Source of the DNA: Prorocentrum cordatum
Taxonomy: Eukaryota; Sar; Dinophyceae; Prorocentrales; Prorocentraceae
Direction of reading: 5' to 3'
Assembly (NCBI GenBank): GCA_963575745.1
Contig: CAUYUJ010021679.1
Coordinates: 1-64,000 of the forward strand
Length of the DNA stretch: 64,000 bases
In this document: positions 1 through 9,009 of the stretch, piece by piece
Position numbering within the stretch: the stretch's first letter is position 1
Layout of the letters: each line of letters starts with the position of its first letter
The notes under the pieces: generated by a model
Told to the model about the DNA's origin: nothing
Seen by the model: the letters and a program-made list of their open reading frames with translations, nothing else
The model's database searches: none
Program-made: the position numbers and the translations under genes

Positions 1-830
1 CGACCCCATCTCGCCATCTGTCGCGGGGTTCTCTGGTGTCGGCGGTGCGGGTGTTGGCGGGTTCGGGCCTCCAAGAAGTTTCGTGCCCCCTGTGCCCCAC
101 CCAGCAACAGTCAGAGTGGGGGTCACAAGGCCCTTTTGAAGCTCACCAAGGGGAAACTGCCACCAGGGTTAAAGGCCTGGCCAGGAGCAGATCCGTGAGC
201 ACGCATAGTCCTCCTGGAGTGCAGGGATCGGACTGGCCGAGGCGGCGTGCGCGGGAGGAGGAAGAGGAGGAGGAGGAGAGTTACCCCATAAGTCGATTGT
301 TCCGTCGACGCTATACGAAAAGGGCGCTGGAGGCGCCGTAGATCTGCGGAGCATGCCACGTACTTTTCTCGCAGATCTTCGGCGGGAGATCAGCCACAAC
401 AGGCCACATCACTTCTGCAGTCGATCCCTTGCTCGAAAGAGTGACCTTTCGCTGCAGTGGCCTTCCCAGACATCCTGCGTCATCATTGTTTCGAGGCGCC
501 TGTGACGGATTGAGTTTATGGAGAGCGGATTGAATGTGAATGGATGCTTTGATTCGGTGCGGGCACACAGGGGAGCTTACCAGCAAGGGCTGGCGCGCCT
601 GGTTTTGGCTTGGCCTTGGAGTCCCACGCGGCCTCCGGAAGCCGCGCCTCTATCCTTGCGGGAGGAGGAGGAGGAGGAGGAGGAGGAGGAGGAGGAGGAC
701 CCCGACCTTGTCCCCCCCTCGTCCTCCTGATTCAGGGGCACCGATAGGGGGGATATGCATAATGGAGGGACGCATCGGCCCCCAATCGCCCATGGATCGC
801 CGATAGGGGCCCGATAGCCCCCCCCTCCCC
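1..830. other. Intergenic GC-rich DNA with short (GGA) tract
   Basis: No convincing gene is visible. A (GGA)n tract sits at about 659-699. A short stretch near 439-462 contains GTGACCTTTCGCTGCAGTGG, which closely matches a repeated unit at 41068-41100, so this segment probably holds a fragment of that dispersed repeat. The 740-830 end repeats the words ATCGCC and CGATAGGGG, which resume after the inverted-repeat element at 832-994. Confidence 0.4.
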
Positions 831-831
831 G

Positions 832-994
832 CCCAGGATTAAGTTGGGCCTGTCCCTCTACAGGAGGAATAGTCAAAAAAAAGTCTGGGGACGATTTTTT
901 TGCATTGGTTGATTATTTTTGAATATGTTTGAGTATTTCCTGTTTTTCGCCCAAGGTCCGCCTGTAGGGAACACACGCCCGACCTAAGCCCAGG
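832..994. mobile_element. MITE-like inverted-repeat element, copy 1
   Basis: The segment starts with CCCAGGATTAAGTTGGGCCT and ends with the complementary GACCTAAGCCCAGG, giving imperfect terminal inverted repeats of about 35 bp. The TIR word is CTTAGGTCGGGCGTGT, followed inward by CAGGAGGAAT. The interior is AT-rich and contains GTCAAAAAAAAGTCTGGGG. Two other copies with the same ends and interior lie at 11665-11836 and 56436-56600. It encodes nothing, so it would depend on a transposase elsewhere. Exact ends and target-site duplication cannot be fixed from one copy. Confidence 0.65.
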
Positions 995-1169
995 ACCATG
1001 GGGATTCACTATCGGGGGCATATCGCCGATCTATCGGCGATGTATCGCCGAGTCCAGGTCGACCCCCCCTATCTTTTCTCCTCCTCCTTCGGCCTACGGT
1101 TTTGGGCGACACAGCCGGGACGGCTTCTCGTGGCCATGGTGCGGCCCGATGGGGTCCTCCGATCGTTGA

Positions 1170-1290
1170 GCGCGAAGCGGTAGCAGCGGCTTGTGAGCCC
1201 AGGTTTGCCACCCCGCGTCCCCCGTTAAGCCGCGCACCACAGGTCATTCTTGCCTAGGGTCATTCTTGTGTGTAGCCGATCCAGTTCGGT
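1170..1290 (+). repeat. Dispersed repeat S, copy 1
   Basis: GTAGCAGCGGCTTG, then AAGCCGCGCACCA, then GGTCATTCTTGCCTAGGGTC, follow in the same order and spacing as at 41208-41300, where the unit is partly tandem. No reading frame or terminal repeats were seen, so the element type is unknown. Confidence 0.5.
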
Positions 1291-1547
1291 CAACGATGGC
1301 AGTCACGGCAGCTACTGCATGGGTGTTTGCCAACACATAACGATAAACAGCACCACTAAAAGCAAGTCAAACAAACATCTGAAGCCGCGCACCAAAGGTT
1401 CGACTAGGAGATCGACTACAGATTTGATTTTCTCCACAACTGCAATGTGAGTCGAATACAAACAAATTGTAGAACTGTTGAAGACCTACAAATATGTACA
1501 TACGCTTGTCGATCCCATTGAAAAGACAACACCATAACAAAAACAAG
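1291..1547. other. Unassigned AT-richer segment
   Basis: This stretch is less GC-rich than its surroundings and runs up to the conserved left end of the modular repeat element. No gene, repeat family or RNA was recognised. Confidence 0.3.
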
Positions 1548-1604
1548 CAATTATCCTGGGGAAGGACCCAACCATATGCAACTGTGGGTACCGCAGTTGT
1601 GAGC

Positions 1605-2275
1605 CCCGCCTTCGGTGGAGCTCCCTATGTGGCCACATTACGCGTGAGTGGTGTGCCGAAATGGGTGCTATGGCGCCATGCGAACCCTGCCAGTGGGGCA
1701 TTCGATGGAGCTCCCTATGAGGCCACGCAACGTGTGAGGGTGCGCCGAAATGGCGCGGGGCCGCCATGCGAACTTTGACACAGTCACTGGGGCCTTCGGT
1801 GGAGCTCCCCATGGGGCCACGAAACGTATGAGGGGTGCGCCGAAATGGGGCGGGGCCGCCACGCGAACCCTGCCACTGGGGCCTGCGGTGGGGCTCCCTA
1901 TGGGGCCCCGAAGCGTGTGAGTGGTGCGCCCACATGGGGCGGGGCCGCCATGCGAACCCTGCCACTGGAGCCTTCGGTGGGGCTCCCCATGGGGCAGCGA
2001 AACATGTGAGGGGTGCGCCGAAATGGGACGGGGCCGCCATGCGAACTTTGCCATTGGGGCCTTCGGTGGAGCTCCCCACGGGGCAACGAAACGTGTGAGG
2101 GTGCGCCGAAATGGGACGGGGCCGCCATGCGAACTTTGCCATTGGGGCCTTCGGTGGGGCTCCCTATGGGGCAACGAAACGTGTGAGGGTGCGCCGAAAT
2201 GGGGCGGGGCCGCCATGCGAACTTTGAAACTGGGGCCTTCGGTGGAGCTCCCAATGGGCCAAGAAACGTGTGAGG
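1605..2275 (+). repeat. 89-bp tandem array, left part of copy A
   Basis: About seven to eight units of 88-89 bp. Key words are GGCGGGGCCGCCATGCGAAC, CCACTGGGGCCTTCGGTGG, AGCTCCCTATGGGGC and ACGAAACGTGTGAGGG. The left edge merges with the element's left end. The array breaks off at GTGTGAGGG beside the 3' end of the inserted LINE. Because 89 is not a multiple of three and units lack stops on the minus strand, long spurious open frames run through it. Confidence 0.9.
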
Positions 2276-2324
2276 GAGAGAGACAAAGCTGAGTGCAAAG
2301 CACATGAGCACAAATGCCGTGGCC

Positions 2325-5015
2325 TTACAATGCGTCGCAATACCGCTTCACGGTTGCGCGCCAGGCTGCGGCAGAAATTACGCTATCTTGCCAGAGCAGC
2401 GGCAGGGCCTCCTCACCCCCCGCGGCCCGGACAGCGTGCGCAAAAACAGTTTCGATCCAAGTTTTCCGGGGGCGCCCCCGTTTTCGCTTGAAGTTATGTG
2501 CTATAAGCTGGCATGACAAAGGGCGTAGGACCAGGCACCTGACCGGGTCATCAGCTGGCTTCCGGGCAATATGCCCCATGAGCAGCAGCTGACGATTCAG
2601 CAAAGTACTGCTCAGTGGGGCAGCACCTGCTTGCTCCAACACACTTGAATTTGTTACGCGGCTAATGTACGAGTGAGGTATGCGAAGTATTTGCCTCAAG
2701 CATCTCACGTGGAATGCGTCGAGCTTCTTCGTCTCCGCCTGGTTCAGGAAGGCCGTGCGCAGACAATACAACAGTTTACTGAGAATGCAAGCGTTGAACA
2801 CCTCCAGCTTCCTTGACTGCGTCAGCGTGGAATGGCCCCACACTCGCTTCAACTTGTCGAATTCCGCCCGCGCGGCACCAAGTCGGCGGGAGAGTTCATG
2901 GCCGATCTTCCCGTCGCTCGAAATCAAGCTGCCCAGATATTGAATGCTCTCTTTCTGCGGCACCCAGGAACCGTCTGGCCTCGGAATATGCGCATTACAG
3001 CCAACGGCTAGAACTTCCAGCTTGCGCCAATTGAACTGTAGCCCGTACTGCGATCCGGCTTTCTCGATGCTGCGCATGTATGCCGTCGCTGTATCGGACT
3101 CGCCAGACACAAGCAGTGTGTCGTCGGCGTAGACCAACTCATGCACCGCCTGGGAGGGGTCCAGCAGTGGCCTGGCCTCCTCCTTCGCGTCTCGCAACAA
3201 CACGGTCATCACGATTGCGAATAGGAAGAGCGACAGCGGGCATCCCTGGCTGATGCCGAATTCCTGCGCCCTCGGCGCCGAGGTCGAGCTGGCATCCCGT
3301 ACACAGAAATTTCGCTCCCGGTAGATCGCCCGCACCACCTCCACGAACTTCGCGGGCACGCCAAATCTAACAAGAGCTAGTGCTAGAGACTCCGGGTAGA
3401 CGCTGTCGAAGGCTTTCGCCCAGTCGAGAGCCAGCAGGACGACCTGCCCGCCCTTCTCGGCCCAAGTTCTTTCAAGAATTCGCCGTGCCAGAAAAATGGC
3501 GTCCGCTGTTCCGTGCTTGGACTTGAAGCCGAACTGAGTTCGCCAAATTCGGCTCTCGGCCCCGCCCGCTTTCAGCCGGCCAAGCAAAACTGCAGCGAAA
3601 ACTCGGTAGCCCACGGCCGTCAAGGAGATGGGCCTGTAGTTTTCACACTGGGCCACGTCTCCCTTCTTGAATAGTGTTGCGACCAGCGCCTCGTGCCACT
3701 CTGCTGGAACTTTTGCGTCGCTCCAGCATTTATTGCACAGCTCGACAGCCCATCTGCAGGCAGGCGTCCCAGCTCGGCAGATTGTCTTCCAAAACTCTGG
3801 CGGGATATCGCCTTTGCCAGATGCCTTGCCTTGCTTCATACGTGCAGCAGCGCCAACGACTTCGTCTTCGGTGATTGGGCCACATGGCACGGCAAGCTCG
3901 TCGCCAAGGGGGTCCCCGTCCGGCGCTGCGCTTGTCGGCCGCACTGCCCATTGGACTTTGCAAAGGTACTCTGCCATTGTGTCGGCACGCTGGTCGGAGT
4001 CAACAAGACGACCTTCCATGTCGGCTAATCGGCCCTGCTGGGCTTGCGCTCCTTTTCTCAGGGTGCGTATCGGCGCCCAGTCTCCGGAGGCGAGTTGGCT
4101 CTCTAACCAATCCGAACGGTCCGCCCGGACGGAATCTCTGACAGCTCGGTGCAAGCGCCGCTCTTCCTGCGTGTTCCCGCGCGCTCTCGCTGAGTCTCTC
4201 TGGTCTATGAACTGGAGTGTCTTGTCAGAGATCCATGGTCGCCGCGGTCTCCTCGCTAGAGTCGGGAGAGCGTATTGGGCAGCACAACGAAAGGCATCTG
4301 TCATGCTCGATGCGAGCTGCTGGACGCTCGCGCCCCCGTGCTCGCACCCACTTGAGCTCATGTGGTTACAGAAAGCATCGGAGAATGTGCCCGCCACCAT
4401 TTCGTCCCGAAGCGCGCCAAGCTGTCGTCGAGGCTCGCGGGGGCCGCTGTCTTCGCGCGGGACGTCCACGTCCAGGGATGCAGCCGCGAGAAAATGATGC
4501 GACGCGATCGCCCTGTGTTTGACGCTTTGCACACGCTTCAAGCACCCGAGCCACTCCATGGACACGATCGCCAAGTCCAGCTGTCCGTAGTTCTGGTGGA
4601 TTGGGGGGTCCGCCGGCGAGTGTCCTATATCATAGTAAGTAATCTGGCGCTCCGGAGGCTCGTCGAAAACTGCGTTGCCGACAATGAGTTTACGAGAGGT
4701 GCAAAGTTCGAGCAGGAGCGTTCTGTTTGATTCCGGGTTGTGCTGCGCTTGCGGGTTCCCGAAAATGAACGGCCCCAGCACGTCCTCTTCTCCGGGGAAG
4801 CGCCTGTGTATTCGGGCATTAAAATCACCAAATAGCAGCACCGGTCCGTGGGCGGAGTGGCTGCCGAGGAAGCCGGCCAAGTCCGAGAAGAAAGCCTGCC
4901 GGTCGACGAATGGCTTTCCACTGTGCGGGGCGTAGGCGCTGCAGATGACGATTTTGCCCCCTGCGGACCCGCAGTTTGAGGGACGCCATTCTCGAAGAGG
5001 CCTGTCTGAAACCAA
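2325..5015 (-). CDS. LINE ORF2: endonuclease C-terminal part and reverse transcriptase
   Basis: This 896-residue open frame holds the second half of an endonuclease/exonuclease/phosphatase-fold nickase (GDFNAR at 63-68, LDLAIVS at 146-152, SHH at 172-174) and a complete reverse transcriptase. RT motif A is LALDWAKAF (528-536), motif B GISQGCPLS (from 587) and motif C YADD (629-632). The thumb region and a C-terminal GRPRKTW box (847-853) are typical of LINE ORF2. It would nick target DNA and copy the element RNA by target-primed reverse transcription. The usual SDH triad of the nickase reads SHH here, so the nuclease Asp is substituted or the alignment differs. The first third of the nuclease lies in another frame upstream (4957-5409), so the Met at 5015 is not the true start. 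Confidence 0.9.
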   Translation of the reverse strand: MVSDRPLREWRPSNCGSAGGKIVICSAYAPHSGKPFVDRQAFFSDLAGFLGSHSAHGPVLLFGDFNARIHRRFPGEEDVLGPFIFGNPQAQHNPESNRTLLLELCTSRKLIVGNAVFDEPPERQITYYDIGHSPADPPIHQNYGQLDLAIVSMEWLGCLKRVQSVKHRAIASHHFLAAASLDVDVPREDSGPREPRRQLGALRDEMVAGTFSDAFCNHMSSSGCEHGGASVQQLASSMTDAFRCAAQYALPTLARRPRRPWISDKTLQFIDQRDSARARGNTQEERRLHRAVRDSVRADRSDWLESQLASGDWAPIRTLRKGAQAQQGRLADMEGRLVDSDQRADTMAEYLCKVQWAVRPTSAAPDGDPLGDELAVPCGPITEDEVVGAAARMKQGKASGKGDIPPEFWKTICRAGTPACRWAVELCNKCWSDAKVPAEWHEALVATLFKKGDVAQCENYRPISLTAVGYRVFAAVLLGRLKAGGAESRIWRTQFGFKSKHGTADAIFLARRILERTWAEKGGQVVLLALDWAKAFDSVYPESLALALVRFGVPAKFVEVVRAIYRERNFCVRDASSTSAPRAQEFGISQGCPLSLFLFAIVMTVLLRDAKEEARPLLDPSQAVHELVYADDTLLVSGESDTATAYMRSIEKAGSQYGLQFNWRKLEVLAVGCNAHIPRPDGSWVPQKESIQYLGSLISSDGKIGHELSRRLGAARAEFDKLKRVWGHSTLTQSRKLEVFNACILSKLLYCLRTAFLNQAETKKLDAFHVRCLRQILRIPHSYISRVTNSSVLEQAGAAPLSSTLLNRQLLLMGHIARKPADDPVRCLVLRPLSCQLIAHNFKRKRGRPRKTWIETVFAHAVRAAGGEEALPLLWQDSVISAAAWRATVKRYCDAL

Positions 5016-5409
5016 GTACGCTGCGACGTGCCAGCGGAGAGATCAGGAATCCAACTCCTGCCGTTGCTTCCGGTTCGTCTTCTGCCGTGCCAGACAGGAT
5101 AAGGAGGAAGCCCCCGTCTGCGATCTCATACTCGGAGTTGCCCTTGTGCGTTTCCTGAATGCAGAGAATGCTGATGTCCTCCTGCTGCATGTGCCGCTGG
5201 AGCTCTACAACCTTTGTCTCTGTAAGCCCTTCCACATTCCAAGTCCCAACTTTGAATTCCCGGCCAGAGACGGCAAGCCGGCCGCCTCGAAAAAGTTCTG
5301 CTTCATACGACCTTGTTGTGCAAGATGTAGAGATGGTACCAAAATTTGAGCTTGCAGTGTGTAGAACTACAGATGCTCTGGGTGAAACTGTGGGTGAAAC
5401 TGTGCTCAT
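4957..5409 (-). CDS. LINE ORF2: endonuclease N-terminal part (frame-shifted)
   Basis: The frame opening with ATG at 5409-5407 has the nuclease start motifs TWNVEG (residues 56-61), QETH (85-88) and GVGFLI (about 117). It loses homology after SRMASLKL, where the other frame takes over with GGKIVICSAYAP. The switch falls on a run of five C (plus strand 4957-4961), so one lost base explains it. The ATG lies 12 bp after the ORF1 stop, suggesting coupled translation of the two frames. Whether the shift is a mutation, an assembly error or programmed cannot be told from one copy. Confidence 0.8.
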
Positions 5410-5421
5410 GTGCTGTGTTTC

Positions 5422-6597
5422 CTAGTGCCCTTTGGCACCGCCCTTCTGCCCCTTCGAGCCCTTCATGCCCTGACCAGCTCGGGACAGCATGTCCGTGTTC
5501 TTCTGTATGAGGTCTTGCACGGCCTGGTTGTTGTGCAGCTCCTCCCAAGTCTTCCAGTCGCCATGCCACTCGTATCGCGCGGCGTTGTCGTCGACGTGGA
5601 CCGTCACCGCCTTCTCGCCGCCAACTGTGAGCAGGTACTGAGCCTCATCGGAGATCTTCACGTGGTAGTTGATCCGCCATTCGTTTTTGAACAACCGCTT
5701 CAAGCCGAAACAGAAGTTCCGGGCAGCACGCTCTGGGGCAGGACGATCAGCCGTCGCCCACAAACCTTTCCCTCCACCTGGCTGGAGACCCGCCGCACGG
5801 AGGAGGTCCACAGCGGTGTCTCTCTCCGCGGTCCCGTGGAACTCCGCGAAGAGGATGCCCTTGAAGTCCCCCTTGGAGTACCTGTTGTTCGGGGCCGGAC
5901 CGTTCAATACCATCAGCTTGTCCTTCAGCCATGTGGTCGCCTCCGCCATGCTGTTCAACGCGTCCAGGTTGCCTATCACGGCCGTGATGTGCCTCTTGTC
6001 CGTGGCTGTATGCTGAACGGCGCCTTGAGGTGGAGCAGCGCCGGCCGGCCGAGAGGACTCGAGATTCTTGAGCATGTTCTCCAGCTTCTCGATCCTGACC
6101 TCTGACACGTCCAGCCTGCTTTCCACAGACTGCAGGCGCTTGTTCACCACTGCCATGAAATCGTTGAGGCGGGTGTCCAAAGCGCTGAACCCCAGGCGCA
6201 ACTCTTTCACCGAGGCTGTGACGGGAGTCAGCTCCTGCCGGAGTAGCGCCGCTATGCCGAGCATCGTGACCTGCTCCTCCTGCGAGTTCCCCTCCTTTCG
6301 TACCTCCCCCAAATGCGGCCGCACGTACGGCGACGGGATCGTTTCCTCCTCATCCTCCTCCCCGCCATCTTCCATACGCTGGTAGCGACTGTCTGCCAGT
6401 AGAGGTGTACAAGGCGAGGCAGGACCAGGTCCCGTGCGCGCAACCTTCTCCCTCATCTGCTCGAACGGGTTGCCCGCCAACAGGTGGCCGACTGGAGTAC
6501 CGGCCCCCCGGGCAGGCCCTTGCCTTTGCGGAGGGGTTTGTGACATCACAGCATCCAACTCCTTCTCCAGGTTCAGCGGGGAGCGGCTGCTGGACAT
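5422..6597 (-). CDS. LINE ORF1: coiled-coil RNA-binding-type protein
   Basis: I place the start at the ATG at 6597-6595 (391 residues). The open frame extends further upstream, but that part only translates the flanking 89-bp array. The protein has a Pro/Gln-rich N-terminus, an acidic patch (about 76-86) and a long heptad-rich segment around 105-182 with regularly spaced Leu/Val. Next comes a beta-alpha domain with TAVIGNL (205-211) and GILFAEFHG (247-255), resembling RRM-like ORF1 domains. A basic Gly/Lys tail follows. LINE ORF1 proteins trimerise and bind element RNA; that role is inferred from layout and position, not from a recognised domain signature. Confidence 0.7.
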   Translation of the reverse strand: MSSSRSPLNLEKELDAVMSQTPPQRQGPARGAGTPVGHLLAGNPFEQMREKVARTGPGPASPCTPLLADSRYQRMEDGGEEDEEETIPSPYVRPHLGEVRKEGNSQEEQVTMLGIAALLRQELTPVTASVKELRLGFSALDTRLNDFMAVVNKRLQSVESRLDVSEVRIEKLENMLKNLESSRPAGAAPPQGAVQHTATDKRHITAVIGNLDALNSMAEATTWLKDKLMVLNGPAPNNRYSKGDFKGILFAEFHGTAERDTAVDLLRAAGLQPGGGKGLWATADRPAPERAARNFCFGLKRLFKNEWRINYHVKISDEAQYLLTVGGEKAVTVHVDDNAARYEWHGDWKTWEELHNNQAVQDLIQKNTDMLSRAGQGMKGSKGQKGGAKGH

Positions 6598-6745
6598 TGC
6601 AGCGCGATCGGGAAAGCAAGAACCGGAAATGCCTCGGTTTACCCGCTTTCGCGAGCGCCTTTCGTTGAAAGATCTGGGGCGCGCTTCGGAGGGGATGTCA
6701 AATCCGGAACGCTTGAGGACTTGAGCCACGCGGGCCCTTGAGCCA

Positions 6746-7575
6746 CGCGAACCCTGCCACTGGGGCCTTCGTTGGGGCTCCCTATGGGCCCCGAAGCGTG
6801 TGAGTGGTGCGCCCAAATGGGGCGGGGCCGCCATGCGAACTTTGCCACTGGGGCCTTCGGTGGGGCTCCATATGGCGCCACGAAACGTGTGAGGGGTGCG
6901 CCGAAATGGGGCGGGGCCGCCATGCGAACTTTGCCACTGGGGCCTTCGGTGGGGCTCCGTATGAGGCCACAAAACACGTGAGGGGTGCGCCGAAATAGGG
7001 CGGGGCCGCCATGCGAACCCTGTCATTGGGGGAGCTCCCTATGGGGCAGCGAAGCGTGTGAGTGGTGCGCCGAAATCGGGCGGGGCCGCCGTGCGAACTT
7101 TGCCACTCGGGCCTTCGGTGGAGCTCCCATTGCTGCCACGAAGCGTGTGAGGGTGCGCCGAAATGGTCATTGGGGGAGCTCCCTATGGGGCAGCGAAGCG
7201 TGTGAGTGGTGCGCCGAAATCGGGCGGGGCCGCCGTGCGAACTTTGCCACTCGGGCCTTCGGTGGAGCTCCCATTGCTGCCACGAAGCGTGTGAGGGTGC
7301 GCCGAAATGGGGCGGGGCCGCCATGCGAACTTTGCCACTGGGGCCTTCGTTGGGGCTCCCTATGGGGCCCCGAAGCGTGTGAGCGCTGCGCCGAAATGGG
7401 GCGGGGCCGCCATGCGAACCCTGCCACTGGGGCCTTCGGTGGAGCTCCCATTGGGGCCACGAACCGTGTGAAGGGTGCGCCAAAATTGGGCGGGGCCGCC
7501 ATGCGAACTTTGCCACTGGGGCCTTCGGTGGGGCTCTCTGTGGGGCCACGAAACGTTTGAGGGGTGTGCCGAAGT
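6746..7575 (+). repeat. 89-bp tandem array, right part of copy A
   Basis: About nine units of the same repeat as 1605-2275, in the same orientation, with CCATGCGAAC recurring at 6831, 6920 and 7009 (period 89). Some units carry CCGTGCGAAC or CATTGCTGCC variants. The last unit degrades at GTGTGCCGAAGTGG before the (GAT)n field. Confidence 0.9.
7023..7310 (+). repeat. 144-bp perfect tandem duplication inside the 89-bp array
   Basis: The stretch from TCATTGGGGGAGCTCC at 7023 is repeated from 7167 with no differences that I can see. The period is 144, not 89. It contains one and a half array units including the rare GCTGCCACGAAG variant, so it is a recent higher-order duplication. Confidence 0.75.
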
Positions 7576-7601
7576 GGTGGGCACGCGGAGAACAGAGGCA
7601 C

Positions 7602-7893
<292 letters not shown>

Positions 7894-7894
<1 letters not shown>

Positions 7895-8005
7895 GTGGTG
7901 AGAGGGGGAGGGAGTGGACAGTGGGAGGAGGCGGAGGAGGAGGAGGAGGCAGATGCGGGGCGCTATATCTTCAAAACGAGGACCCAACACCACATGATGG
8001 TTGGG
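7894..8005 (+). repeat. Right-end block of element copy A
   Basis: A GGAGG-rich segment is followed by GGGGCGCTATATCTTCAAAA, CGAGGACCCAACACC and GATGGTTGGG. CCCAAC and GTTGGG at the very end can pair as a 6-bp stem. Confidence 0.7.
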
Positions 8006-8149
8006 CAACAACATAAAATCGAGTCCTGGTCACATCAATTATGCCTCGAAAGGCAACTTTTTCTCAGGGCCACCCACTGCGTGCAGCTGACAAAGACGGC
8101 AGGCGGCCTCTGGGAGCCTTCCCCCAGATCTCTCCGGCGGGGTGACCTT

Positions 8150-8280
8150 TCTAGGTCTTGCCGGCGTGGGTGTGGGCATGGGTGTGAGCGTTGGCGTGGC
8201 CGTGGGCGTGGGCGGGGGTGTAGGTATGGAAGTGGGTATGGGTGTGTGTGTGTGTGTGAGTGTGGGTTCCGTCCGCCTTT
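8150..8280 (+). repeat. GT-rich degenerate repeat
   Basis: Irregular runs of GTGGGCGTGGGT and GTGTGTGTG. The stretch lies between element copies A and B. No gene was seen from 8006 to 8420. Confidence 0.6.
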
Positions 8281-8420
8281 TTTTCGGCCGCGCCCTCCCC
8301 CTCCCCCTCCTTTTGCATGGTGGCAGAATTCGCTCTGACGGTACCCCCGCTTAGGCATCCCATCGCCAGCGCGCGGACGTCCCCTGCCTAGCCGCCGACG
8401 CAGACGAAAAAAAATGTCTT

Positions 8421-8964
8421 GACGAAGGACCCAACCATACGCAAGTCTGAGAACCGCAGGGCAGGTGAGACGAAGCAAGGGGAATTCCCAACGGGGCCAC
8501 GAACCGTGTGAGGGTTCCGCCAAAATTGGGCGGGGCCGCCATGCGAACCCTGCCACTGGGGCCTTCGGTGGAGCTCCCATTGGGGCCACGAACCGTGTGA
8601 AGGGTGCGCCAAAATTGGGCGGGGCCGCCATGCGAACCCTGCCACTGGGGCCTTCGGTGGAGCTCCCATTGAGGGGTGCGCCAAAATGGGGCGGGGCCGC
8701 CACGCGAACCCTGCCACTGGGGCCTGCGGTGGAGCTCCCTATAGGGCCACGAACCGTGTGAGGGGTGCGCCAAAATGAGGCGGGGCCGCCATGCGAACCC
8801 TGCCACTGGGGCCTTCGGTGGAGCTCCCTATGGGGCCACGAAACGTTGTACTGGGTGGGTGAAACGCAGGGAGGAGGGAGGAGGAGGGGGAGGAGGGCGG
8901 GAAGGAAGCAACGCGGGGCACCGTCTCTTCAAAGCGAGGACCCAACACCACAGGATGGTCGGGA
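8421..8964 (+). mobile_element. Modular 89-bp-array element, copy B
   Basis: The left end is GACGAAGGACCCAACCATAC. About four 89-bp units follow (8490-8850), then CTGGGTGGGTGAAACGCAGG, a GGAGG-rich run, and the right end GTCTCTTCAAAGCGAGGACC through GGATGGTCGGG. It is the shortest copy and has no (GAT)n field, so it shows the minimal module order of the family. Confidence 0.75.
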
Positions 8965-9009
8965 TGAAGATGTGTGAGTGTGGGTGTGTGGGTGTGTGTG
9001 GGCGTGGGC

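Larger units (their letters stand above)
2276..6745 (-). mobile_element. LINE-type non-LTR retrotransposon, nearly full length
   Basis: A two-ORF retroelement read right to left: ORF1 at 6597-5422 and ORF2 at 5409-2325, only 12 bp apart. ORF2 carries an apurinic-type endonuclease followed by reverse transcriptase, the organisation of non-LTR elements. Both sides are the 89-bp array in the same orientation, so it inserted into, or is bracketed by, that array. Across the element about 25 bp of the array unit are missing. No poly-A tail is visible at the 3' (left) end and no clear target-site duplication was found. Apart from one frameshift in ORF2 the frames are intact, which suggests recent activity. 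Confidence 0.85.
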
